A DNA stretch of 24,151 nucleotides from the NCBI GenBank assembly GCA_964371945.1, contig CAYJPA010000087.1:1-24151 (forward strand). Direction: 5' to 3'. Position 1 is the first letter of the stretch. Every line of letters begins with the position of its first letter. Under the pieces are notes generated by a model. The model did no database searches, was not told the origin of the DNA, and saw only the letters and a program-made list of their open reading frames with translations. The translations under genes and the position numbers were made by a program. Positions 6,877 through 14,343 of this stretch are shown here, piece after piece. The stretch comes from CAYJPA01 sp964371945 (GTDB lineage: Bacteria; Chloroflexota; Chloroflexia; Thermomicrobiales; UBA6265).

Positions 6877-8136
6877 ATGTTGCGACTCGTCCGTCATCGA
6901 ATGCCGGCAGTTCTCGCGCTCTTCGCGGTCTTTGCGCTGGTGCTCACCGTTGCCCCATTGGCGAGCATCTCCGCTCAGGAAAAGACAGAGATCACCTACT
7001 TCACCTTCTCGGCAGCGCCAGACCACCTCGAGGATATCGATGCGATGGTCAAGCTCTTCGAGGCCGCGAATCCCGATATCACGGTCAAAGTTGAAACTGC
7101 TGCCTACGACGACTACTTCACCGAGCTCCAAACGCGGATCGCGGGCAACGATGCACCCGACACCTTTGAACTCAACTACGAAAACTTCGTAACTTATGCC
7201 TCGAAGGGCGTGCTCACCGATCTCACGATGTCGATCGATGCTGACACCGCCGCTCGTTACTACCCGAAGGCGTACGAAGCGTTCCAGCTTGACGGTGTCC
7301 AGTACGGACTCCCGGCGAGCTTCAGCGATGTCGTGCTCTTCTACAACAAAGATCTCTTCGATGCGGCCGGCGTCGCCTACCCGACCGCCGACTGGACCTG
7401 GAAGGAAGAGCGCGAAGCAGCGACCGCCCTGACCAATGAAGACGCCGGTGTCTGGGGCTCATACGCCCCGATTCAGTTCTGGGAGTTCTACAAAACGGCC
7501 GCCCAGAATGGCTGCAGCTTCTTCGGCGAGGACGGCTCGGTGACCGTGAACGAGCCCGCCTGCGTTCAAGCGCTCGAGTACATGATCAGCGCCGAGACTG
7601 AGGGTGTTCAGCCGACCGATGCCGAGCTCGCCGGTGTGCCGAATGAGGATCTGTTCAAGCAAGGCGTGCTCGCGATGTTCACTTCTGGCATCTGGATGTT
7701 CTCTACCTTTGCTGATGTCCCGTTCGCCTGGGATATCGCGGTTGAGCCGGGCAATGTCGCCGACGGCAGCCACTTCTTCGCAAACGCGGCGGTTGTGAGC
7801 AAGGATTCAAAGCATCAGGAAGCCGCCGCGAAGTGGGCTGCCTTCTTCACGAGCGATCCCGGCGCCGCCAAGATCCGGGTCGATTCAAGCTGGGAGTTGC
7901 CTGCCGTTCAGGATCAGACCCTGTTCGGCTCTTACCTCGCGATCACGCCTCCGGCCAACCGTCAGGCCGTGTTCGATTCCCTCGCCGCGCCGGTCACTCC
8001 TCCGGTGATTGAGGACCAGGCCAAAATGCAAGACGCGGTCAATGCTCTGCTGGACAAGGTCAAGGCCGGCGAAATGACGCCGCGGGAAGCGCTGGACCAA
8101 GCGAAGCTCGATATCGAGGCGCTCATCGCGCCTTAG
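6877..8136 (+). CDS. Sugar ABC transporter substrate-binding protein
   Basis: The 419-residue protein has an N-terminal export signal (basic MLRLVRHRM, hydrophobic core, then ASISAQEK) and a type-1 sugar-binding (MalE-like) body. Recognisable parts are ITYFTFSAAPDHLEDIDAMV near the mature N-terminus, FELNYENFVTYASKGVLTDL, the hinge-region VQYGLPASFSDVVLFYNKDL and GVLAMFTSGIWMFSTF. No lipobox cysteine is present after the signal, so it looks like a signal-peptidase-I substrate, not a lipoprotein. A TTG start at 6865 would overlap the GGAGG ribosome binding site, so ATG at 6877, five bases after GGAGG, is chosen. The gene lies downstream of the permeases, unlike the more usual binding-protein-first order, and is followed by a strong hairpin. 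Confidence 0.93.
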   Translation: MLRLVRHRMPAVLALFAVFALVLTVAPLASISAQEKTEITYFTFSAAPDHLEDIDAMVKLFEAANPDITVKVETAAYDDYFTELQTRIAGNDAPDTFELNYENFVTYASKGVLTDLTMSIDADTAARYYPKAYEAFQLDGVQYGLPASFSDVVLFYNKDLFDAAGVAYPTADWTWKEEREAATALTNEDAGVWGSYAPIQFWEFYKTAAQNGCSFFGEDGSVTVNEPACVQALEYMISAETEGVQPTDAELAGVPNEDLFKQGVLAMFTSGIWMFSTFADVPFAWDIAVEPGNVADGSHFFANAAVVSKDSKHQEAAAKWAAFFTSDPGAAKIRVDSSWELPAVQDQTLFGSYLAITPPANRQAVFDSLAAPVTPPVIEDQAKMQDAVNALLDKVKAGEMTPREALDQAKLDIEALIAP

Positions 8137-8151
8137 CACACGGTGTTCTCT

Positions 8152-8193
8152 TGGTCTCGGAGCACGTCTTCCGCATTGCTCCGAGACCAGTTT
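8152..8193 (+). terminator. Intra-operon hairpin between binding protein and GH31
   Basis: A perfect 13-base stem (TGGTCTCGGAGCA and its complement) with a 12-base loop is followed by GTTTTC. It lies 15 bases after the binding-protein stop and 28 bases before the GH31 start. It can act as a partial terminator or a 3' mRNA-protecting stem, giving more binding protein than enzyme, as is common for such operons. Confidence 0.75.
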
Positions 8194-8221
8194 TCGTCAT
8201 CAGATACTGGAGTGAAGCCTC

Positions 8222-10813
8222 GTGCCGAACAAGCTGACGATCGTTCATCGACCGACCGGGATTGATCACCCCTACGAACCATTCTTCAATGAGCGCAGAC
8301 CGCGCGATCCATCGTGCGGCGACATGGTGGTGCTCGGGTTCCTGACAAAACCTGGTCATGCGGCAGAGCAGACGCGGGTCGAATGGACCCGGAATGGAAA
8401 GGCTCAAGCGACGATTCACGCACGGGCGCTAGAGCGCAACGATGTCGAAGATCGATGGCTGGTCGAGCTGGGCTTCGTCGAAGCGCGCGACCATGTTGAA
8501 TACCGAATTACCGTAAGCGACGCAACGGGAAACGAAATCACGACTGATCGACATGGCTTCGTCACTCGTTCCTGGCATGTCGCCGCGGGTGCGACACCGG
8601 TCGCGGCAGGTGAAGGCGAAAGTCGTTTCGCACTCGTAGGCGCTCGTGGTGAACAAGGACCCAATCTGATCGTCGTTCCGGACATTGCCGGCGGTGGAGT
8701 GACGTTCCGATTCGAGCCGGGCAGCGCAGGGCCAAGCGGGGAGCTCAAAAGCGATCATGTGTCCGCTACTGGTCAAATCCTCCTCGCCGGCAATGGCGAG
8801 ACGCCGCTTCCGGTCACCGTTCGGTGGCAGGACGAAGGGGGCCGAACCACGGCCATCGAATTGACCGGACCACTTGGGCAAGACGAGGTCCTGACCGGAT
8901 TCGGCGAGCGGTTCGACTCCTTGAATCAACACGGCCTCTGCCCGGATGTGGTCGTCCATGACCAATACAAGAACCAGGGGAATCGCACCTATCTCCCTAT
9001 CCCATTTTTCCTTTCGAACAAGGGATATGGACTACTCGGCGGCGGCACGACGAAGGTTAGTTTTGACATCGGCAAAACGGTCCCAGATCGCTGGCGCTGC
9101 CTGTTTGAAGTGCCGGCCTCGGGCTCGCTCGATGTTCACGCCTTCAGCGGCCAACCTGACCGGATCGTTCGGTCACTGACAGCGCGAACGGGACGCCCCG
9201 AACCGCTTCCACTCTGGGCGTACGGCCTTTGGATGAGCTCTAACGAGTGGAACACCCAGGCACGGGTCGAGCGCGAAGTCGCCCTAACCCAGCAGCACCA
9301 GATTCCGGCAACCGTCGTCGTGATCGAAGCCTGGAGCGACGAGTCGACCTTTTACATCTGGAACGGCGCGGAGTACGCGCCTCGATCCGGTGATCACCTT
9401 CCGAAACTCTCCGATTTCTCCTTTCCCGAGCACGGTCCGTGGCCGGACCCTGCAGGCATGACCTGCGCGCTCCACGACGCCGGCATCCGGCTCGTGCTCT
9501 GGCAGATTCCAGCGCTCAAACATATCGGCGAACCGCATCCGCAGCAGGATGCCGACGTCGATCACGCCGTCGCAAACGGCTTCGTGCTTCAAAACGAGGA
9601 CGGCACGCCATACAGAAACCCCTTCTTCTGGTTTAGGGATGGGATGATCCCCGATTTCACGAGTCAGGCGGCCACCGAATGGTGGTTGAGTAAGCGAGCG
9701 TACTTGCTCGACGAGATCGGGATCGACGGCTTCAAAACCGATGGCAGCGAGCATCTTGCCGGCCGCGGCATCCGCGCGTCGGATGGCCGCCGCGGAGATG
9801 AGCTCGTCAACGCCTTCCCGAACCTCTACATCGATGCCTACTACAAGTTCGCTCGCGAGCACCGCAATGGGGACGCGCTTACCTTCAGTCGCGCCGGCCA
9901 CACCGGGGCCGGGTCGATGCCGGCGCACTGGGCCGGCGACGAGAATTCAACCTGGGAAGCCTACCGCCGGTCGATCGTTGCCGGTCTGACCGCCGGACTA
10001 AGCGGTGTGATCTTCTGGGGCTGGGACATCGCCGGCTTCGGCAGCGATCTTCCCTCGGCCGAGCTCTATCTCCGCTCGGCCGCGATGGCCGCGTTCTGCC
10101 CGATCATGCAGTACCACAGCGAATACAACGACAAATTGCCGTCGCGCGATCGCACGCCATGGAACGTCGCGGCCGGAACGGGGGACGAGCGTGCGATCTC
10201 CTTGTTCCGCTTCTTCGCGTGTTTGCGGATGAGCTTCTTGCCGTACATCGCCCAGGAAGCCGCGTACGCCGCCGAACATGGAACGCCGTTGATGCGAGCG
10301 TTGATGCTCGACTTTCCTGACGACCCGGTTTGCTGGGAGATCGACGACCAATATTGCTTCGGCCGCTCGCTGCTTATCGCACCGGTCGTTGAAGAAGGAG
10401 CAACTACCCGAACGCTCTATCTCCCGGCCGGAACCTGGATCGACTTGTGGAGCGGCAAAACACTCGCAGGAGGTGACTGGATTACTGTCGATGCTCCGCT
10501 CGATCGAATACCTCTCTTCGCTCGAGAAGGTACGGTAATTCCGTTGCGTTTCGGCGCCGCGGGGCGCCTCGGCGACGACACCGGCAACGGTCTCAGTCTG
10601 ACCGATGGGCTGGTCTATTGGCTTGCCGTGGGCGGGGACAAGAGTCGCTCCGGTGCCGATATGTTGTCTCCCGTGACATTTGAGCGCGGCGATGATGGAA
10701 GGATCGAGGTCGAGATTGGTCCATCGCGACACCCTGTTCGGGTAATGAAAGCAGGAGGCGACCCGGTAACCGCTGAACCTTCGAGAAGTTCTCGCCGGAT
10801 CACCTTGAGCTAA
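8222..10813 (+). CDS. GH31 alpha-glucosidase-type hydrolase, possible cyclic-tetrasaccharide hydrolase
   Basis: The 863-residue enzyme has an N-terminal beta-sandwich region (about 1-320, with LTGFGERFDSLNQHG near residue 226), a catalytic barrel and C-terminal beta domains. The nucleophile is Asp507 in IDGFKTDGSEH and the acid/base is Asp573 in PAHWAGDENSTWE; SRAGHTGAG and IFWGWDIAGFG are standard GH31 blocks. It acts by the retaining mechanism on alpha-glucosidic or related bonds. There is no signal peptide, so it works in the cytoplasm on imported oligosaccharide. GTG is the start, 28 bases after the operon hairpin. The neighbours (ROK, ABC transporter, GH15) match the known Kribbella flavida cluster in which a GH31 enzyme hydrolyses cyclobis-(1->6)-alpha-nigerosyl to isomaltose. 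Alpha-xylosidase or a general alpha-1,3-/1,6-glucosidase remain possible. The family is certain; the substrate is inferred from context. Confidence 0.93.
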   Translation: MPNKLTIVHRPTGIDHPYEPFFNERRPRDPSCGDMVVLGFLTKPGHAAEQTRVEWTRNGKAQATIHARALERNDVEDRWLVELGFVEARDHVEYRITVSDATGNEITTDRHGFVTRSWHVAAGATPVAAGEGESRFALVGARGEQGPNLIVVPDIAGGGVTFRFEPGSAGPSGELKSDHVSATGQILLAGNGETPLPVTVRWQDEGGRTTAIELTGPLGQDEVLTGFGERFDSLNQHGLCPDVVVHDQYKNQGNRTYLPIPFFLSNKGYGLLGGGTTKVSFDIGKTVPDRWRCLFEVPASGSLDVHAFSGQPDRIVRSLTARTGRPEPLPLWAYGLWMSSNEWNTQARVEREVALTQQHQIPATVVVIEAWSDESTFYIWNGAEYAPRSGDHLPKLSDFSFPEHGPWPDPAGMTCALHDAGIRLVLWQIPALKHIGEPHPQQDADVDHAVANGFVLQNEDGTPYRNPFFWFRDGMIPDFTSQAATEWWLSKRAYLLDEIGIDGFKTDGSEHLAGRGIRASDGRRGDELVNAFPNLYIDAYYKFAREHRNGDALTFSRAGHTGAGSMPAHWAGDENSTWEAYRRSIVAGLTAGLSGVIFWGWDIAGFGSDLPSAELYLRSAAMAAFCPIMQYHSEYNDKLPSRDRTPWNVAAGTGDERAISLFRFFACLRMSFLPYIAQEAAYAAEHGTPLMRALMLDFPDDPVCWEIDDQYCFGRSLLIAPVVEEGATTRTLYLPAGTWIDLWSGKTLAGGDWITVDAPLDRIPLFAREGTVIPLRFGAAGRLGDDTGNGLSLTDGLVYWLAVGGDKSRSGADMLSPVTFERGDDGRIEVEIGPSRHPVRVMKAGGDPVTAEPSRSSRRITLS

Positions 10814-10846
10814 CTGTTCCAGACGCACCAGAAACGGAGCTCCATC

Positions 10847-11938
10847 GTGAACCTTTGGGATCGCAGTATCGCTGTCATCCACGAGAACCAAAAAGCCAAC
10901 GGGGCATTCATCGCATCGCCGAGCTTCCCGACCTATAACTACTCCTGGTTTCGCGACGGCGCGTACATCGCTTATGGGATGGACAGGGCGGGCGACCATG
11001 AGTCCGCTCGACGCTTTTTCGATTGGGCGGTCTGGGCGATCGGGCAGCGCACGAAGTCGACCGAGCGAGCAATCGCCACCGCGCTGAGCGGAACGATGCC
11101 CGATGAAGCCGACTTGCTCGACACGCGCTACACGGTCGACGGCCAACCGGGCAAGATGACCTGGTTCAACAATCAACTCGATGGGTTCGGCACCCTGCTC
11201 TGGGCCATGAGCCAACATCGCGAGATCACCGGTACCGGGCGGCCCAATTGGCGATCGAGCGTCGATCTCCTCGCCCGCTATCTTTCCGCGCTCTGGACCT
11301 TTCCTTGTTCCGACTGCTGGGAGGAATTCCCCGACAAGATCCACGTCGCTTCCCTTTCCGCGGTCTACGGCGGGCTCATGGGTGCAGCGTCGTTTCTCGA
11401 CGCGCCCTTATTCAGCGACGAGGCCGGCCGCATCAAGGAGTTTGTGCTCGCGAACGGGGTCAAGAACGGAGCATTGGTCAAGTTCATCGGCACCGATTGG
11501 GTCGACGCCAGTTTGATCCACGCTGCCACTCCGTACCGATTGCTCGATGTAACCGATCCGATCATGGTGCAAACAGTCGCCCGGCTCGAATCGGAGCTCG
11601 TGGTCGAAGGCGGCAGTATCCACCGGTACGTCGAGGACAATTACTACGGCGGCGGCGAATGGATTCTGTTGACCGCCTATCTCGCCTGGCACTACGTCGA
11701 GCGCGGCGACCTCGGCCGGGCACGTGAGCTAAGCGCGTGGATCGAACGGCAGGCCGACGAGCACGGCGATCTCCCCGAGCAGGTCGCAGACCACATGCTG
11801 ATCCCAGAACGTCTCCCTGGCTGGATCGCTCAATGGGGACCCGTCGCCAAACCGCTCGTCTGGTCCCACGCCGCCTACCTGACCCTGGTTTTAGCACTGA
11901 ACGAGATTTCAGCGCAGCAGGAAAACCAGGTCGGCTGA
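10847..11938 (+). CDS. GH15 glucohydrolase, isomaltose-type
   Basis: The 363-residue protein is a single (alpha/alpha)6-barrel of the GH15 family without the N-terminal beta-sandwich domain of typical bacterial glucoamylases. Motifs are FPTYNYSWFRDGAYIAYG at the N-terminus, CWEEFPDKIHVASLSAVYGG (general acid probably in W158-E159-E160) and LPEQVADHML with the general base probably E311. WGPVAKPLVWSHAAYL closes the barrel. Inverting release of beta-glucose is expected. Short GH15 enzymes of this kind include isomaltose glucohydrolase from Kribbella flavida, whose gene also sits next to a GH31 gene. No signal peptide is seen, so it is cytoplasmic. GTG is the start with GGAG seven bases upstream, 33 bases after GH31, so it is the last gene of the operon. 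The isomaltose preference is inferred from size and context. Confidence 0.88.
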   Translation: MNLWDRSIAVIHENQKANGAFIASPSFPTYNYSWFRDGAYIAYGMDRAGDHESARRFFDWAVWAIGQRTKSTERAIATALSGTMPDEADLLDTRYTVDGQPGKMTWFNNQLDGFGTLLWAMSQHREITGTGRPNWRSSVDLLARYLSALWTFPCSDCWEEFPDKIHVASLSAVYGGLMGAASFLDAPLFSDEAGRIKEFVLANGVKNGALVKFIGTDWVDASLIHAATPYRLLDVTDPIMVQTVARLESELVVEGGSIHRYVEDNYYGGGEWILLTAYLAWHYVERGDLGRARELSAWIERQADEHGDLPEQVADHMLIPERLPGWIAQWGPVAKPLVWSHAAYLTLVLALNEISAQQENQVG

Positions 11939-11955
11939 GAACGCCTTGCTGTCCC

Positions 11956-12086
11956 GTAGGGTGCGGACCGCCGTGTCCGCCCTTGCGCCAACCCAGAGCG
12001 ATTTGCAAATGAAACGACCTTAATCATCACGATCCGATTCAATCCCGCGGCTGACGGCGAGGACAGACACGGCGGTCTGCCCCTAC
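11956..12086. repeat. Pair of REP-like palindromic units in inverted orientation
   Basis: Unit one (11956-11982) reads GTAGGGTGCGGAC-CGCCGT-GTCCGCCC. Unit two (12060-12086, opposite strand) reads GTAGGGGCAGAC-CGCCGT-GTCTGTCC. Each can fold into a hairpin with the same six-base loop, and the stem differences are paired (GCGGAC/GTCCGC versus GCAGAC/GTCTGT), which supports a conserved structure. They sit between the convergent GH15 and Nudix genes and may block read-through or protect mRNA ends. A related partial copy is at 19431-19448. Confidence 0.6.
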
Positions 12087-12109
12087 ACGAGGCAAAGCGA
12101 ATTCCGGGT

Positions 12110-12679
12110 TCAGCCGGTGGATGGAGAGTCACGATTCGCGAGTAGCCAGAAAATCCCGATCAACGATTTGGCGTCATGGACCAGATTAGGACCTGTCTCG
12201 AGGAGCGATGCGATTTTGGATCGCGGAACCAGCACGACCCGCGTCCGTTCGTCAGCATCCTCATTCTGGCCGGCTGAAACGCAGTCCCTGGCCACAAAAA
12301 GCGTCATCTCCTCGTTGCAGAATCCTGCGCTGGAGAAATAACGAGCAATCTCCGAAATTGAACCAGCGGCGAATCCAGTCTCTTCGAGCAATTCTCGTTG
12401 TGCGGTTTCAGTCTCCGGTTCATTTGGTTCACGAGTGCCGGCCGGAATCTCGAGTAGCGCTCGACCCACGGCATGTCGCCATTGCCGTACCAGGATCACC
12501 TCGCCATTGGTCGTGAGCCCCAGAATCGCAACAGCGCCGGGGTGTTCGACAACCTCGCGCACACTCAATTTGCCGGATGGCAACCGAACGTGATCGACCC
12601 GCACGTGGACGAGATTGCCATCGAACCCGCGCTCGCTCTCCAGCGTCTCCTCGTGCGGCAGTTCGGATCGATCTAGCAT
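12110..12679 (-). CDS. Nudix hydrolase, ADP-ribose pyrophosphatase type
   Basis: The 189-residue protein carries a complete Nudix box matching Gx5Ex7REUxEExGU: GTREPNEPETETAQ followed by RELLEETGF. Before it come the features of the ADP-ribose pyrophosphatase group, with VVEHPGAVAILGL, VILVRQWRHAVGRALLEIPA, and a later FSSAGFCNEEMTLFVA. It should hydrolyse ADP-ribose or a related nucleoside diphosphate derivative to AMP and a phosphate sugar, using Mg2+, in the cytoplasm. ATG at 12679 has AGAGG about seven bases upstream; the longer frame to 12709 would run into the terminator of the upstream tRNA and is rejected. It is on the same strand as tRNA-Cys but separated by a terminator. Confidence 0.92.
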   Translation of the reverse strand: MLDRSELPHEETLESERGFDGNLVHVRVDHVRLPSGKLSVREVVEHPGAVAILGLTTNGEVILVRQWRHAVGRALLEIPAGTREPNEPETETAQRELLEETGFAAGSISEIARYFSSAGFCNEEMTLFVARDCVSAGQNEDADERTRVVLVPRSKIASLLETGPNLVHDAKSLIGIFWLLANRDSPSTG

Positions 12680-12702
12680 TTCAATACCTCTGGAAATGAA
12701 GA

Positions 12703-12725
12703 ACGGCACCCAGTTAGGGTGCCGT
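12703..12725 (-). terminator. Terminator after tRNA-Cys
   Basis: A nine-base stem (ACGGCACCC/GGGTGCCGT) with a five-base loop lies directly past the 3' end of the tRNA. On the minus strand it is followed by TTCTTCATTTCC, a T-rich stretch. It separates the tRNA from the Nudix gene, whose start is about 24 bases further on. Confidence 0.75.
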
Positions 12726-12730
12726 CACGG

Positions 12731-12801
12731 AGGCGCCAGTCGGATTCGAACCGACGATCAGGGTTTTGCAAACCCGTGCCTTACCGCTTGGCTATGGCGC
12801 C
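12731..12801 (-). tRNA. tRNA-Cys (GCA)
   Basis: On the minus strand the acceptor stem GGCGCCA pairs perfectly with TGGCGCC. The D-arm region reads TAGCCAAGCGGTAAGGCA. The anticodon loop TTGCAAA gives GCA within a GGGT/ACCC stem. The T-arm has the standard TTCGAATC loop between CGTCGG-type pairs. The base after the acceptor stem is T, the discriminator expected for cysteine. CCA is not encoded (CCG follows). The top pair of the anticodon stem looks mismatched (C/T). Confidence 0.93.
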
Positions 12802-12819
12802 GAACAATCGCGGTCCCAA

Positions 12820-12825
12820 ATTGTA
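12820..12825 (-). promoter_or_regulatory. Possible -10 box of tRNA-Cys
   Basis: The minus strand reads TACAAT, one base from consensus, 19 bases upstream of the tRNA 5' end. A -35 candidate 16 bases further (TGGCGA) is poor. Confidence 0.4.
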
Positions 12826-12891
12826 CCACGATGATTTCGCCTCGCCAGTCATGAACGCGGCTCTTAAGGCGACTCTGTATGAGCCTCGGCA

Positions 12892-14250
12892 TCAGCCCGC
12901 GACCACGCAAACCTGGTTGGGTCTCAACCAACAAGGCGGAAGGTACGCCGGCGCCGACCCGAGCGGAAGCACTTCAGGTTTCAACGAAATCCCGAGCTGC
13001 GCCGTCATGAATCTCCGCCGGGCTTCGATTCGGCTCCAGACTTCGGGAAACCCATTCGCTATTTGCTTTCGGAGCGTTTCGTCCGCGATCGCCAGCGAGT
13101 CTTCACAGTTGATCGCTCTGCCTGGCGAAAGCGGTGCCGGAATGATGTCGCACTGCATCGCCATACCCGATTTCACCGGTATTGAACTGCCCGGCAACGA
13201 AAACCCGTAGACCCATTCGTCATACGACGTCAGGTGCCCCGGATTGACGAACGGCTCCCACGACGCGTCGCCGATCGCCGTCCTTACCGCCGCATCGAGC
13301 TCGCCCGCGGTCACCCCGATCCCGACCGTCGACCACCATGTTGCAATCGCCCGGAAATACGGCTCGACCATATCTTGCCAGAAGCCAGGATCGGGAGACT
13401 CGCTCATAACGCCTGCGCGGCAGCAGAGCCCGCCCCAAAACCCGATTCCCGTGCTAATTGCATCTCCCTTGACGATCCTGCGGGCACCGGGACTTCGCAG
13501 ACCGTTCAAAACCTCGTCGCTTGCGCTAACGATCGGATGCATCGTTGTTGGCTCGCCCTGTGTGGCCATGAGCCCTGCTGCTTCCAGTTCGGTCATTCCC
13601 GGTCGCGCACCGTTCACGACGCGCAGCACAGCGGCTGAGGATCGCGCTGCGCCCCATTCGAAAAGAGCGATCTGGGCGGCGGAGTTGTTGTTGCGAATAC
13701 CGTGCACGGGATCGATCAGATGCGTCGTAACGTCGACCGACGCCGTGCCCGTTGCCGACTCGATGATCTGCACGAGAAACGCGGGCACGAAACAGGGCAC
13801 CGAGGTATCGGGTACATCGCGCGGATCGGCCGTTTTCCAACCGGCAATGCCGACCTTTACCCCCGGAATCACTCCGGCACTCGCGAGCAGCTCACGCAGC
13901 GGGGGCGTATTCGTATGAGGCTGCCCAATAATGCTGAAGGGATGATAGTGCCGGACCTCGACCGGCAACCCTGCCACGGAGGCGTACGCAATCCCTTCGA
14001 CACCTACGAGTAGAACGCGCTTTTGACCTGGTCCAAGCAGCAGGAGCGCTTCTTCGAAGCGTGGATCGTAGCCGCTCAACCAGGTGAGATTCGCGAAGTG
14101 CTCGCGGTCGCCGTACACCGCGACCCAGTCGAGTGCAACTCGTTCATAGAGCAGGTTGCAGCGATCGATGTACTCCTGACCCGGAATCTCGGGCCGTTCA
14201 ACCGGGATTCCGAAATCCGGCAGCGCCACGTTCCGCGGTTCGACCTTCAT
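12892..14250 (-). CDS. M24-family (creatinase/prolidase-like) protein, probably metal-site deficient
   Basis: The 452-residue protein has the two-domain layout of creatinase/Xaa-Pro aminopeptidase-like proteins: an N-terminal creatinase-like domain (DWVAVYGDREHFANLTWLSG at about residues 41-60) and a C-terminal pita-bread domain beginning near IRNNNSAAQIALFEWG. Of the five usual metal ligands, a His is visible in NPGHLTSYDEW (His339) and a Glu in NCEDSLAIAD (Glu383). The two Asp positions appear replaced (GDAISTGIGFWGGLCCRAG, about 262-280), and the first Glu appears to be Asp368. It may therefore be inactive as a metallopeptidase or use other chemistry. ATG at 14250 has GAAGGGA about eight bases upstream; longer frames lack this. 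It is divergent from an M20 peptidase gene 93 bases away, which suggests a joint role in peptide or amide catabolism (inference). Confidence 0.8.
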   Translation of the reverse strand: MKVEPRNVALPDFGIPVERPEIPGQEYIDRCNLLYERVALDWVAVYGDREHFANLTWLSGYDPRFEEALLLLGPGQKRVLLVGVEGIAYASVAGLPVEVRHYHPFSIIGQPHTNTPPLRELLASAGVIPGVKVGIAGWKTADPRDVPDTSVPCFVPAFLVQIIESATGTASVDVTTHLIDPVHGIRNNNSAAQIALFEWGAARSSAAVLRVVNGARPGMTELEAAGLMATQGEPTTMHPIVSASDEVLNGLRSPGARRIVKGDAISTGIGFWGGLCCRAGVMSESPDPGFWQDMVEPYFRAIATWWSTVGIGVTAGELDAAVRTAIGDASWEPFVNPGHLTSYDEWVYGFSLPGSSIPVKSGMAMQCDIIPAPLSPGRAINCEDSLAIADETLRKQIANGFPEVWSRIEARRRFMTAQLGISLKPEVLPLGSAPAYLPPCWLRPNQVCVVAG

Positions 14251-14343
14251 CCACGATCCCTTCCCATTCATTGGCATCATGCAACAGGTACCATACGGGT
14301 GACTGGCTGCCGGCACAAGCGGAGAGAAGGGGGCACACACTCG

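Noticed and set aside
9998..11344. 448-codon minus-strand frame opposite GH31 and GH15
   Set aside because: It crosses two well-supported plus-strand enzymes and shows no domain; an antisense artefact of GC-rich coding.
14023..14343. N-terminal extension of the M20 peptidase
   Set aside because: It would run through the divergent M24-like gene and has no family similarity; the ATG at 14344 with its ribosome binding site fits the family start.
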